From NCBI GenBank assembly GCA_009192285.1, contig CM018603.1, positions 4,833,613-4,897,612 of the forward strand: 64,000 nt of DNA, given 5' to 3'. The stretch's first letter is position 1; each line of letters begins with the position of its first letter. Both the position numbers and the translations under genes were made by a program. The stretch is from Morchella semilibera (Eukaryota > Ascomycota > Pezizomycetes > Pezizales > Morchellaceae). The notes below the pieces were generated by a model. The model was not told the DNA's origin, searched no databases, and was given only the letters and a program-made list of their open reading frames with translations. Positions 11,105 to 22,306 of the stretch are shown here, one piece after another.

Positions 11105-11118
11105 GTAAATAATTACAG
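11105..11118 (+). other. 14-nt intron relic
   Basis: GTAAATAATTACAG sits where a phase-1 intron is needed to join KDKN to DIHASLGN in frame. At 14 nt it cannot be a normal spliceosomal intron. It may be a deleted copy of one of the 41-69-nt introns, or a small frame-breaking insertion. Confidence 0.45.
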
Positions 11119-11211
11119 ATATTCATGCATCATTGGGGAATATTTGTAAAAATGGTACCCTTTTACGAAGACAACAACTCCTAGATTATCCACAAGGAAG
11201 AGATTTTGCAA

Positions 11212-11272
11212 GTAAATATTATATAAAAATCATCTATCAAGCACTTATCAAGTATTTATTAAGAGAAAATAG
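11212..11272 (+). other. Intron with shared sequence
   Basis: A 61-nt intron, GTAAATATTA to GAAAATAG, containing ATCAAGCACTTATCAAGTAT followed by TTATTAAG. Phase 1. Confidence 0.7.
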
Positions 11273-11495
11273 ATGTCATTAGCGAATGGCAAAATAATCA
11301 CAAAAACAAAGCAAATCCATATATTCGATATATATATAATGATGGTACAAATATTTTAATCATCACATTCAATGATGAACAAGCTTCATTCTTTGAAACC
11401 GTTTACAATGTAGGTTTTGATATGTCATTTAAACGGGTATATGGCAATATAAATGAGTGGATTATTGCTACCTATTTGGGAAAGATATAAGAAGA

Positions 11496-11547
11496 GTAAG
11501 TAATAAGCACCTGATAAGTAGTTATTAATTAATTAACACTTGTATAG
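11496..11547 (+). other. Intron with shared sequence
   Basis: A 52-nt intron, GTAAGTAATAAG to TGTATAG, containing AATAAGCACCTGATAAGTAG. The exon before it ends in a frame with a TAA, so the gene is disrupted here. Confidence 0.6.
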
Positions 11548-11555
11548 CTCTACTT

Positions 11556-11692
11556 CATCAGCAAACTCAACTTGTGCCTGCGGTCTCCCAACAGTCTCCC
11601 AAGTCTCCTGAGAGTCTCCTGAGACTCCTGGATATTTTTCGAGTCTCCTGAGGCTCGGGACACATCGGGAGACAAATGAAGTCTTGCTAATG
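11556..11692. mobile_element. 137-bp foldback MITE, copy 2, in a MULE exon
   Basis: Same length, termini (CATCAGCAAACTCAACTTG ... GAAGTCTTGCTAATG) and GTCTCCTGAGACTC-type core as copies at 7206 and 49703. It lies a few bases inside the exon that follows the intron ending at 11547. Confidence 0.8.
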
Positions 11693-11861
11693 ACTCTATC
11701 GGGTATATGTGAATTCGGAATCGAAAGAAACTTATTCAAGAATATCTGATACTCTTTTAGATTGGTTGCCTATGCCAACAAACGTCCTATCAAATTTAAC
11801 CATATCCATGGTTATGGATTACGGATTTGTCGATCAGATATGTGTTCAAAGCAAGCAAGTG

Positions 11862-11919
11862 GTAATAGTATATCAAGTTACAATCGATTAATAAGTACTT
11901 ACGAAGTGTTTAGCATTAG
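11862..11919 (+). other. Intron with shared sequence
   Basis: A 58-nt intron, GTAATAGTAT to AGCATTAG, phase 1. It contains GATTAATAAGTACTTACGAA. The flanking exons join SKQASG to GDWFSSTF. Confidence 0.65.
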
Positions 11920-12099
11920 GTGATTGGTTTTCGAGTACCTTTAAGAATACTTCTTTGATGCCGAGGATTGCGGAAATGAATTGGTAAGATCATATAGAGC
12001 ATAAAATGCTTTTTTGTCCTATTCATTTTTTTCGAGGCATTGAAGAACAATATTCAACACATACTTTGAAACCGGAAATGCGGAGTTTGCCTGAACAAC

Positions 12100-12732
12100 T
12101 GTGACGGAGTAGCCCGACGCAAAGAAGAAGATGACAATGATGACGCAGAGGAACTCGAGGAGCACAGTGTACTCGACGAGGGGGCCGATGAAGACAGGGA
12201 CAACCCAGGCAGGCACAAGCGCAGGCACCGGCGAAGACAAAGGCAAGAGCAAGGGCACAAAAGCACAGAGCAGGGAGAATGAGGACCGAAGGGACCTCAA
12301 CGAGAACGATGAAGGGACTATGAGTTTCCTCTTGTCAGAGGATCGAGTATTCGGCACGAGAGACTATGGTTTTCAGAAATAGGAGTAGATTCCTATTGAA
12401 CGAGATAACAGGAAGACGAGACAGAGAGAAAAGAAAGAAAGAACTAAGGAAAACATCTATCTCGACTATTTAACACACCTCCTCCACTAGTCCCATATGA
12501 CTCACACCCCCGCTCGTAGAACCTCATAAAAACCTGTTACTACCACACCTCGTAATCCCCCCCACCATCTCCGCTATTCTACATTACCAATCCATCACGC
12601 CATCGAACCTCCCAGAATCTAATGACGACAGCCTCCACCTCGCACTCCCCGCTCTCGCTTAACATTTCCCTAACAACCACAACTGTACATCGCCTACCGA
12701 ACTATCGGGACAACTGCCAAGACGCCGGGACA
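12100..12732 (-). repeat. 3' LTR of Gyp-A2
   Basis: On the minus strand it starts TGTCCCGGCGTCTTGGCAGT at 12732 and ends GTCACA at 12100. The adjoining interior carries a purine-rich tract (TTGGAGGGGACC), as in Gyp-A, a likely polypurine tract. It differs from the 5' LTR by only a few bases. Confidence 0.92.
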
Positions 12733-13716
12733 GATCAGGTCCCCTCCAAGGGCCTAGCTCCTGATAGGCCGAGGTTTCGAAGGGTATTGGTCGTGGAATG
12801 CTTCCCTAATATCAGGACTATGCTCCAAATCACCCGAAGGTTGCCAGGATGGTTCTTCATATCCAACATATCTAACCAAGTACTCCACCCTTCGCCCTCT
12901 CTTCCGCGAATCCAATATCTCCGCTACTTCCCATTCAGTCTCTCCTTCAACTTCTACCGTGGGGGGTGGTTCAACAATTTGTCCAGGAACAGGATCTCCA
13001 ACTGCCGCGATAATAATGAAACATGAAATACTGGATGTATTTTCATAGAGGCAGGTAACTCCACCTCGTAGGCATAAGGGCTCAGAATTCGTTTGACCGG
13101 GTAGGGACCAATGTGTTTCCAGTCAAGTTTTTTCGAGGGTCGTTTTGTTTCAATATTTCGAGTCGAGAGCCAGACAAAATCGCCAACCGCATATCGAGGT
13201 GCCGGAGTCCGATGTAAGTTGGCCATCTCCTCCTGTATCTTCTGCGCCCTGAACATTTCACTTTTCAGGAAATCAAACACCTGGGACATCTCCCGTGCCA
13301 ACCCATTAGCTTTGGTCCTCGTTCACCGTCTGTCCGTGCTGTAAGGGTCCGAATGTCATCCTCGGGTGTCTCCCATAGTTAGCCTGAAAGGGGGGACATA
13401 TTAGTAGTTTCGGAGATGTGATTATTGGTAGCAAATTCAGCCAGAGGTAAAAAATCCATCCAGTTATCCTGTTGATATGACACATAACTTCGGAGGTACT
13501 GTTCCATAATCGGCATTGTCCTTTGTTGTCCATCGTCTGAGGATGAAATGCTGTGGAATAACGAGGGGCAATTTCCAGCCGTTCACAGAGAACTTTCCAG
13601 AATTCAGCAGTAAACTGTGTCCCTCGATCGGAAACAATAGTATCTGGTAGCCCATGTAACTTCCATACCTGTTCCAGGTATAGACGAGACACCCTGTTCA
13701 TTACATTCCCCATCAT
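12733..13716 (-). pseudogene. Gyp-A2 integrase core, C-terminal and chromodomain region
   Basis: Minus-strand pieces give integrase KLHGLPDTIVSDRGTQFTAE (catalytic Asp region) and STAFHPQT with the Glu region damaged (13464-13716). They also give the integrase C-terminal GPY-type module (HIGPYPVKRILSPYAYEVEL, about 12990-13300). The chromodomain part (12780-12960) is readable by comparison with Gyp-A. Several frameshifts separate the pieces. Confidence 0.8.
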
Positions 13717-16700
13717 GGGAATCCAAATGCTTCATCTTTCGTCAACATCCCCATTCATGTCAACATTAATCCATGACTCTCCTTAAGTCCTTTACAAAAT
13801 CCTTCGTACATCCGATCCAATATCCTTTACACCATATACCATAAACTCCTTTATATTATTTCTCTTACACCTAGTACAAGCCACAGCCTCTATTCAATTC
13901 CTGTACATACGTCATTAACTTATTTCCGCAATGGTCGTCCAAAAATTCCCTCTAGAAGTTCCAAATTCTTTGATCTCCATCCATTCAATTTCATGAACTC
14001 GAGCAGTAGTACTTAATCTTCATCAAAACTATAAACATAAATATATTCATAAGCCAATAGTCCCTCCTCGCTCTCCTTGCATCTCACCCAACGAATCTCT
14101 TTCTTGATTGTGGAACTTCCATTCGTGGAGCTTGGATAGATTTTATTTTAAACTATCACCTCTTTAAGCTTTGTTAAAAAATCAGCCAACGAACACGCAT
14201 CCTTCAGCGAAATTATCACACTCTCGTACAAAACAATCCCATCTAACAACTTACTCTCTTCATCAAATTCTCCTCTTTAAAACCACTCGACTTTTGTTCC
14301 AATCTTCTCATCCCTTCCTTTGGGTCAAATCTTTATGCCTCCTGCGTCAAAATCAACTTTCCCTTCCTCGCTTCCCAGGCCTTCATTATTGAATAAACCC
14401 GAAATCTAAACCGGAACAAAAACTCCCCCCAACCCGGTTTGACGTCATCCCAGAATTTAGTCAGACATAATACTCAAATTCAATGATCCTTTGTAAGTAC
14501 TTTTGGACCCTTTAAAAATTGAGGCTGCTAAATGAAACTTATTAAGAAAACCGATATGGAAAATTAATATTTAATATCATCTCACATGATAAACCTATTG
14601 CAATCCTATTGATTCCTGCCTCGACCTAGAGACGCTTGTCCTGAGACTAAGTAATTTATTTAGATATCCTGGCAAGTCAGAAATGGCGAAAATTTTAGGA
14701 ATGACTGAAAATAAATGTCTGACAACACCTAAATCCGATCTCATTATACAGAAACACGATCTGGCGTAGCTGGTTCCTCTACAGTGCGCATGTGAGTAGG
14801 ATTGGACACTTATCAATGTAAATGGAAGAGGAGGCGGAATGATCCCGATGTGGTGAATCGCAATAAACCTGAGTGCGATGAACTGAGGCTTCTCATTCTC
14901 ATTAGATACGTGATCCCTATGTTTCCTTCTACTTAGAAACTGTGTGACTGTTAGAATACGTATGGTGGCCTCCCCGAAGACCGGCCTCCGATTACCCGGC
15001 TAGCGCCCGGCTCAGACGCCACTCTAGTGCCTCCTCTAACCGGCCCATCCGATTGCTAGGTAGACCACTGTATGCAATGGTATTCGTACTGGTGACCCGG
15101 AAGCGTCGAAAGTGGCCGTGCTCCTCCAGCCGAGTGACCTTTCTTTGTCTCAAACACGGCATTAGGGCAGACCGCTCGTTCCACTCTAGATGCCTCCGCA
15201 CATACCAAGAGACGCCCCTGACGCATACGTAATAAGAATAAGTTGCGGATGGAATTAATTAGATGTGTCCACATGAAAAGAAGCTGATTCCACCAGAACA
15301 GGGCTGAATGTTACTCTTATTAAGAGCAATGGTAGTCAGATACATTAAGTGGGTTTATTTCCTATTATTTAAGCGACTGATCTAGGACTAAACCTACTGA
15401 GATTGAAAGGTCATTCTTTGGCTGTTCGTGAAGAGGGAAAATGGTTCTAACACATCATCACACAGAAATATAGTGTCCGTTCACAGATTAAATACAATCA
15501 CGGTATTGTAACTTATTGACCTAGTTAAGGACTCGAAGTCCTGGTCCCCGTTCCCAGTTAGCAAGGAAACTTACGTGTCAAAGTGCACCATCATCACTAT
15601 TACACCAAATACATGTTTACAGTCTATAACATTCCCCCCTCCAACCAAACTAAGAACACTAAACATATATATTGAACAGAGCAAAGTTGGCATAGCTAAA
15701 GTAACCACTAAAAGCACAAATAAGGGAATTAGAAATCCCCATCCGCAAAATCGGATATGAAAAAGCCTATTGATAGAAAATCGATTTGCTGAATTTCATT
15801 TTCTATGGTTGGTAAAATAAAACTGTAAATTGTAAAACGCTCCTATTCATCCCGAGTACAACAATCGTTAACACCGAACCACATTTAGTGAAGTAATACA
15901 TCACACTAAAATCTAGTACGTGATAGCAAACATTCGTGGACCGAAGTCCTTCGTAATTTCATCTCTCACTATATCCGGGTGATCCATCCAGCTCATACCC
16001 CATGCCCTACCGAAATTGGATCCTCCTCTTCAAACCTTAACTCTAATTGACCAATAATTAACGCTCTGCCGAATATCTATAAAGCTTCTAGCAACAAAAC
16101 CCCTCGGACCGCGTATTTCTATCCTATAGGGTTTAACCTAAGAAGCATCGGTGTCTTCTACTATGAGAAACGAGCACAGCCCGTAGCTCAATTGATCTGC
16201 GCGGAAGTTGGTTGGTCATTGTTTTATGGCCAGTTCTCCCCCCCCACCAATGGTCCCATACAGAAGGCCGGCTTCCCCGCCGGAAGTGTAAATCTGTGCC
16301 GACCACCGAACTCCGTTAAAGATTATGCAGTGTTTATAGGAATAAGAAACCCACGCCTTTCCTCCTGAATTAAATTACTTTTGAATTATGATCAATCTAA
16401 CCACTGTATAGCCAAATTGTAAATACTGAACATCTAATATCAAGCGACATTTATTTGTAGTGAAATGCTAACAGACAAAACCTGCCTGTAGGTCAGGGTC
16501 TGCCGGAAAACATAGCGGTCGATGTTTTGAGTATATTATCAAGCATTAAAAACTCTTGTACCCAGATGCATCACACCAATGTTTTTGAAAGATTACATGT
16601 ACTTCCCTTTAAAATATTCCCTATAAATCCCCCAGGCAGTTTACCACCTATCTTTAATATAACGAAGCCCTAAGCAAAGATTGATCACCCCAGCGAAACC

Positions 16701-19700
16701 TGCGAGTTTATATAATGACCCGTCGATCTCAAAATAATAGAGTCGCTCCCCTGCTCCGCACGTCCTCCAGAGACAAGCGTTCTGACATTCATAATCAACC
16801 TATGGCTGAGCTCATCAATTCCGGACAATACTAACATAGGGTCGAATAAATTAACAAGCGAAGCTGGTAATATGCACTCCCTGCGTCTTCCTATCCGCAC
16901 GCTTTCTTCTCTAACATCCAGAGGCGTTTTAAGTCGGGACAAAACGCTTGTCTTGCGCTAGCAAATTACTTTTCATTTGCCATGAAACTCAATTTCTACC
17001 CGATATTTCCTCTCTCAAACGTACCTCCTCCCATTAACCACAGACCTATGTAATCACAATTAGAACAAATCTATTTCACCTTGGTGAATCTAATGGCTAC
17101 GCAGTTTCTATAATCTGCAAGGGAATGGAAAGACTTAGAAGATTTATAAATTTGGTGAGCGGATGGGAGTTCATGATGCGTTCTTTGCCATATCAGAATT
17201 AAAATTAGACTTGCAGAAAAGCTCAACCATGAGAGCACGCGGAGGTCGCCTTGCAAAGTTTCGTTGCTGAGGTTGTAGGCTGTAGACTGTCTGGGTAATC
17301 ATAGTACCGGAAAAGGAGAAAAACCAAAAAATTGAACAGCCTGTTACCCTGTTAGCAGATGAGCGATGAGAAACTGTTGAGATGCCGGATTTAAATATTC
17401 AAGACGAGCATGTGAACATCTAAGACAGATGCTTCTGATTTCGAACTAAAAACTACAAAACAGACATGACTTGAAGAAATCCTCCCACTCTGGTATTTGC
17501 CTAGATTTCATGAGATACCTAGGATCGCTTCTATTATAAACTTCCGATTCAAACAAGGAGTTCGTGAAACCAGATCGGCTATGATGTATATGAAATTACG
17601 ATGTTAGACCTAATTACTAAATACCTTCGAACTAATATGGAAGCGAGATGAGGGGGGAAGTATGGGGACGCTCGCTCCAAAGCCGAACGTCCTGTCACCT
17701 ACTTCCACTGAGTCGAATAAGCTCATGAACCACCCAGCGAGGAACCTCAACGGACTCCATAGGTTTTCTATCAACGCGACCAGTTAAAGAATAAGACGTC
17801 ATCCGAATACGAGGGCTATACCCTACCATCAAAATTGAAATCCATTTGTCTTGAAGTCTCACTTAACATACCGCTTTCTACAAGCTGCCTAATGGCGGGA
17901 GGAAAATCGGAACTCAATGTCGGGCACCTAATCTTGGTAACGAGAAAAGCATACAGCAAATATAAAAGGAAATGGGGTGGGTGTAGCCTGCGAGGAGTGG
18001 AAAGGATGGAAATGGATGAAGGAAAATTAAGAATACTAATCCCACAATTCAACCTATCTGAAATATTTAACACTACTCCGCGCAGTTCTCTGATACGAAC
18101 GGGAGTTTAATTGAATGAGTACGGATCCACCTGGGGAATGCATGAGAAACCAGTGTAAATGTTTCCTTGCCAACGAGCCTAAGGACCCAGGAAACGCGAA
18201 GCCAAGCTTATCTCAGAACCCTCCAACTCCCCTTAATCACCAAACAACACCAAGGAATTTTACAATAACTATTAGCATATTACGTTCATGTTGTCATGAT
18301 GTCTCTCTGAGAAACTAGACCTGCGCCATGTTTAATTAATCCGCCACAGCTCATTGCAATTTTGACGCCTTTAAAGCTCGCCAAGATAGAACAGCCTTCC
18401 GCACCTGACAGGAGACGTTATAAAAGGAACGGCAAGAGGGCTACATATTCTGTACGTATTAAACTAGAAGAGGCTCCAGCTTCTTAACGTACACCAATAC
18501 CATTTGCTATCTAGACTCCTCGAAACATAGCCTAGTCTTGGTTGTCCTGTATGACCCAGGAACCTATGGGCCGTATTGATCGTTGGCATCGCCTTTCCGG
18601 CCACCCCCGGGTACAATGTAATTGTGAGGGATCTAACAAAGCAAGACATTATTAATGCCTTACAATGACGATCCACCTACGGGCGGCCCTATTTCATCGT
18701 TGACATCGCGGTTATGAATGCCACAACGCCAGCAAATTCTCTCTGCATTTCAACCGCGGCCTTAAGTTGATAGCTGAACCCTAATTTTAACACAAGTTCG
18801 TTCTACCAACCTTCAAACAAGAACACCCTCCCCACCCAAAATGAAGATATTACAAGCAGAGCCTCACCTCAACAAGCACTGGTAGCATCGAAACAACCCC
18901 CGTGTGGATACCTGACTCCCCACAGTAGAAGAAGCATCATCTTCTTTGCAGTTGGTCTCTTTCCTCTTCTCTCATTCCCACTCGTATATCCACCATCCTT
19001 CCTTTCATTTCGTCAGCCTTTGATAGTCGTGCGCTGCCGCGTTCTGAGGTAGTCTTCAACACTCCCGGCTCTACCTCTGCACGAATCATGCGCCTACCTC
19101 ACGTCAAACCTTCAAATCCACTAAGGCCATTGCGTGAGTAACTCATATTCCCGGTCCCGATAGGCGGCCAAAATCTCCTTTTGAGCTGGTCAGGGATGCA
19201 GGGGCACCCGCAAATGAAACCGACTTCACATTGGGCTTGCCCACTAAAGCCCATTGTCAGCTGCAACCCTGCTGATAACAAGCTTGACCGAAAACGTTAA
19301 GAGATGCTGTAGACATTGCTTCCACCTCTACACTCTTGGCGAACTCATCCGTTGAGAAGGCTCTCCATCTTGGTAGAGCCCTTGGCTAGAAGAATGCTGA
19401 CGTCCAAAAGATCAGGTCGAAAGCAAGCCTCACTGGTAGAGATTCATGTCCGGTCAATTGTTCTTGGCGGCCAGGAATATCTATAGAACCACGGCATTTA
19501 TGTCACCTTCTGATCAGCTTATTAAGTGTAGCCGCCTACGCAGGGCGGTAGCCTAACAATGTAGTTAGTCTGGTTTAACGCCAAATTCTAGCTCACCGGT
19601 AGTTGAGTCCCGAGTCGTAAAACAGAAAGGGCAATTTCATTCCAAGAAATATTACATGATGACTCAAAAAACCTCACGGTCAAAGTAGTGCTACTTCATC

Positions 19701-21203
19701 TTGGGGATTCGTGGTGACCGTTAATTTCGGGGATTGTCGGAAATCTTAATGTACTCGCCGAGAAGAATAAATGTTCCGGTTCAGGTTCAAGTGGCGTGTT
19801 TTTATTCATCGCGGGAACCTCGGAAATTGATCGCATTCTGAGCCTTGCATTGTTGTGCTAAATGCCCTTGTTTGAACATGTGATAAATGGTCGAAATTGA
19901 TGAACGGCCATTTCAGCTCTCAACCAGTCATCGGCACATCTATATCGGTACACTCTGCTATAACTGGCGCTTACCGACCACCACTCAAATGCATATATCT
20001 AAATTTAATCCAGTAGAATGCGTTGGCGAGCTTTCATCTCCGACATATTCCTCAGAACCTAATGCTGGCTGGCCCGCGAGTGCATAGCTTACAGTAAACC
20101 CAAGGTGTGCGGATCAAGGTCCCGCATGGGATTACTCCTTTGCCGTTTAAATGTATATTACTTCTGGCAAATGTAAAGGCGCAAAGATTATTTGAACTGA
20201 CCAATCATAGAATGGTTCACAAAAAGAAGGATTAAAAGAGAGTCCCTGTTCAGAAATCACAAACTCTAAATTTGCCGTCATGCTGTTTTATCGACAATTT
20301 TTAGAATTCCGGCTCTCCTGTTAGACAAAACGTAGAGTGGATGCCGGTGAACAAGAGCGCCGCCTTCCGGGAACTGCGGCCTTCCGGTAACGTTCATGCT
20401 ATATCTGATCTAACGTGGAAAGACATCCCGCAAGGTGCTCCCCCTGATGCCACCCTATGGACAAGCCAGTTATCGCAAATCATGTTTCACAAAGGAGATG
20501 CCTTGGTCGTCGTGGGCCATGATTACCTAGATAACCGCTCATCCCTCTCAGCTGTCGATCGCTGCTAGTCATGTATTTCCATTCCAGTCGAATAGAGTAC
20601 TTTCCACACCACTCCAGTATAATTAAATACATCAGATCCGAATTACCTGACTTAGGTCAGTCCTCTTGATGCACAATCACCGACTTGGGATCTTCATTAG
20701 TAGCTCTCAGAAACCAATCCATTGCTGAAACAAGAGGGCCTCCGTATAAGAGGATTCCACATGACGAATGATGGAATGGTTTATGCTGGTGCTGGATATC
20801 GGGCCGTGCAAGCCTCAAGGAAATATGCGGACAACGGCGCAATAGATCTCGGGTATTTTTGTTTCAGACATCTTTTGGGCCCACCCCGTCGGAGTTTGTA
20901 CTGATATCAAAAGAGAAGATATTGAGCGTTAGGACCGACTTCCTCCACTCTACACCCGCTAACTGCGCTATCCTTTTCGCACTTCCTCGTCCGTGAACGC
21001 CTCAAGTCTCCCCAAAGAGCATCACCGCCTTGGCTTCCCCCCCTACCTCTTCCATCCGTTTCCGCTTGCCAAGCCACAGGGTTGAAAAGCTCTCTTGTTT
21101 ATAGTCTGGTTTCTCGCGGAGAGGGAACCACCTACCCTTGAGCAAGATAATTCCTATATCACGACCCATCCGATATTTTCCGTATATGAGATGCCTTTAT
21201 CAT
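13717..21203. other. Eroded interior of Gyp-A2, no readable genes
   Basis: From 13717 to about 14470 the sequence still follows Gyp-A 34370-35160, but with rapidly increasing substitutions and small indels of all kinds. Beyond that I can align nothing. The short ORFs resemble no family. The tRNA-like string near 16178 does not fold convincingly. Confidence 0.6.
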
Positions 21204-21303
21204 GAGATCACCATCAAATGCATTGGTAGCAGGGGCGGTCATGGTAAGCTGTGGTGCGAGGAACTCGGACTGTGCTAGTCGAGTGAGGATGGTCTCGTCT
21301 TAG
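21204..21303 (-). pseudogene. Start of Gyp-A2 gag and primer-binding region
   Basis: The block AATGCATTGGTAGCAGG to CTCGTCTTAG matches the first codons of Gyp-A gag (near 38270-38297) and the leader next to its 5' LTR. Similarity breaks off at about 21204. Confidence 0.7.
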
Positions 21304-21938
21304 TGTGACGGAGTAGCCCGACGCAAAGAAGAAGATGACAATGATGACGCAGAGGAACTCGAGGAGCACAGTGTACTCGACGAGGGGGCCGATGAAGACA
21401 GGGACAACGCCAGGCAGGCACAAGCGCAGGCACCGGCGAAGACAAAGGCAAGAGCAAGGGCACAAAAGCACAGAGCAGGGAGAATGAGGACCGAAGGGAC
21501 CTCAACGAGAACGATGAAGGGGACTATGAGTTTCCTCTTGTCAGAGGATCGAGTATTCGGCACGAGAGACTATGGTTTTCAGAAATAGGAGTAGATTCCT
21601 ATTGAACGAGATAACAGGAAGACGAGACAGAGAGAAAAGAAAGAAAGAACTAAGGAAAACATCTATCTCGACTATTTAACACACCTCCTCCACTAGTCCC
21701 ATATGACTCACACCCCCGCTCGTAGAACCTCATAAAAACCTGTTACTACCACACCTCGTAATCCCCCCCACCATCTCCGCTATTCTACATTACCAATCCA
21801 TCACGCCATCGAACCTCCCAGAATCTAATGACGACAGCCTCCACCTCGCACTCCCCGCTCTCGCTTAACATTTCCCTAACAACCACAACTGTACATCGCC
21901 TACCGAACTATCGGGACAACTGCCAAGACGCCGGGACA
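21304..21938 (-). repeat. 5' LTR of Gyp-A2
   Basis: A 635-bp LTR, nearly identical to 12100-12732, ending TGCCAAGACGCCGGGACA on the plus strand and followed by the target duplication ACAAC. The MULE exon resumes at 21944. Confidence 0.92.
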
Positions 21939-21999
21939 ACAACAATCAAGGGATGATTGTTTAAAACTTCTGGGTTTTGTTGCACATGACCCACAATTG

Positions 22000-22048
22000 G
22001 TATAAACTACTTCTTAAACACTTATCAATCACTTATTGATTTCTTTAG
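22000..22048 (+). other. Intron with shared sequence, after the Gyp-A2 insertion
   Basis: A 49-nt intron, GTATAAACTA to TTCTTTAG, containing AAACACTTATCAATCACTTA. The next exon begins in frame but has a TAG at 22055-22057. Confidence 0.6.
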
Positions 22049-22230
22049 GCTGGGTAGGCAAAACATAATTTACAACGTTGGGCCTTGTCTGGTTTAAATA
22101 AATATTGTTCGAAAATCAATCGAGAAGCCTTTGAAGCAGCAGCGAAAACATCAAATATCGTTGAGTGGGCACATAGTCAGATTAATCGCTTTTCTGGTAT
22201 CCAGCGATCACTTCTTGGAGCTATTTTCAG

Positions 22231-22281
22231 GTAACAATAATTTAATTACTTATCAATCACTTAACTAATAGGTGGTTATAG
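22231..22281 (+). other. Last visible MULE intron
   Basis: GTAACAATAATT to an acceptor at 22281 (an earlier AG at 22271 breaks the frame). It contains AATTACTTATCAATCACTTA. The coding sequence SAKQYSVLYDS follows before the gypsy junction. Confidence 0.55.
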
Positions 22282-22306
22282 TGCAAAACAATATAGTGTC
22301 CTGTAT

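Larger units (their letters stand above)
12100..21938 (-). mobile_element. Gyp-A2: Ty3/gypsy copy with eroded interior
   Basis: LTRs at 12100-12732 (3' LTR) and 21304-21938 (5' LTR) are almost identical and flanked by the same 5-bp duplication, ACAAC (12095-12099 and 21939-21943). The insertion is in a MULE exon. At 9,839 bp it is 3.6 kb longer than Gyp-A. Inside, only the integrase/chromodomain end (12733 to about 14470, with falling similarity) and about 100 bp of the gag start (about 21200-21303) can be aligned to Gyp-A. The rest is unreadable. Confidence 0.85.

Noticed and set aside
16178-16255. tRNA-like string (GCCCGTAGCTCAATTGATC)
   Set aside because: It resembles a tRNA A box, but no matching acceptor stem, anticodon arm or good B box follows.
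20341-20568. 75-aa ORF in the Gyp-A2 interior
   Set aside because: No recognisable motif, no Gyp-A counterpart, and length expected by chance.
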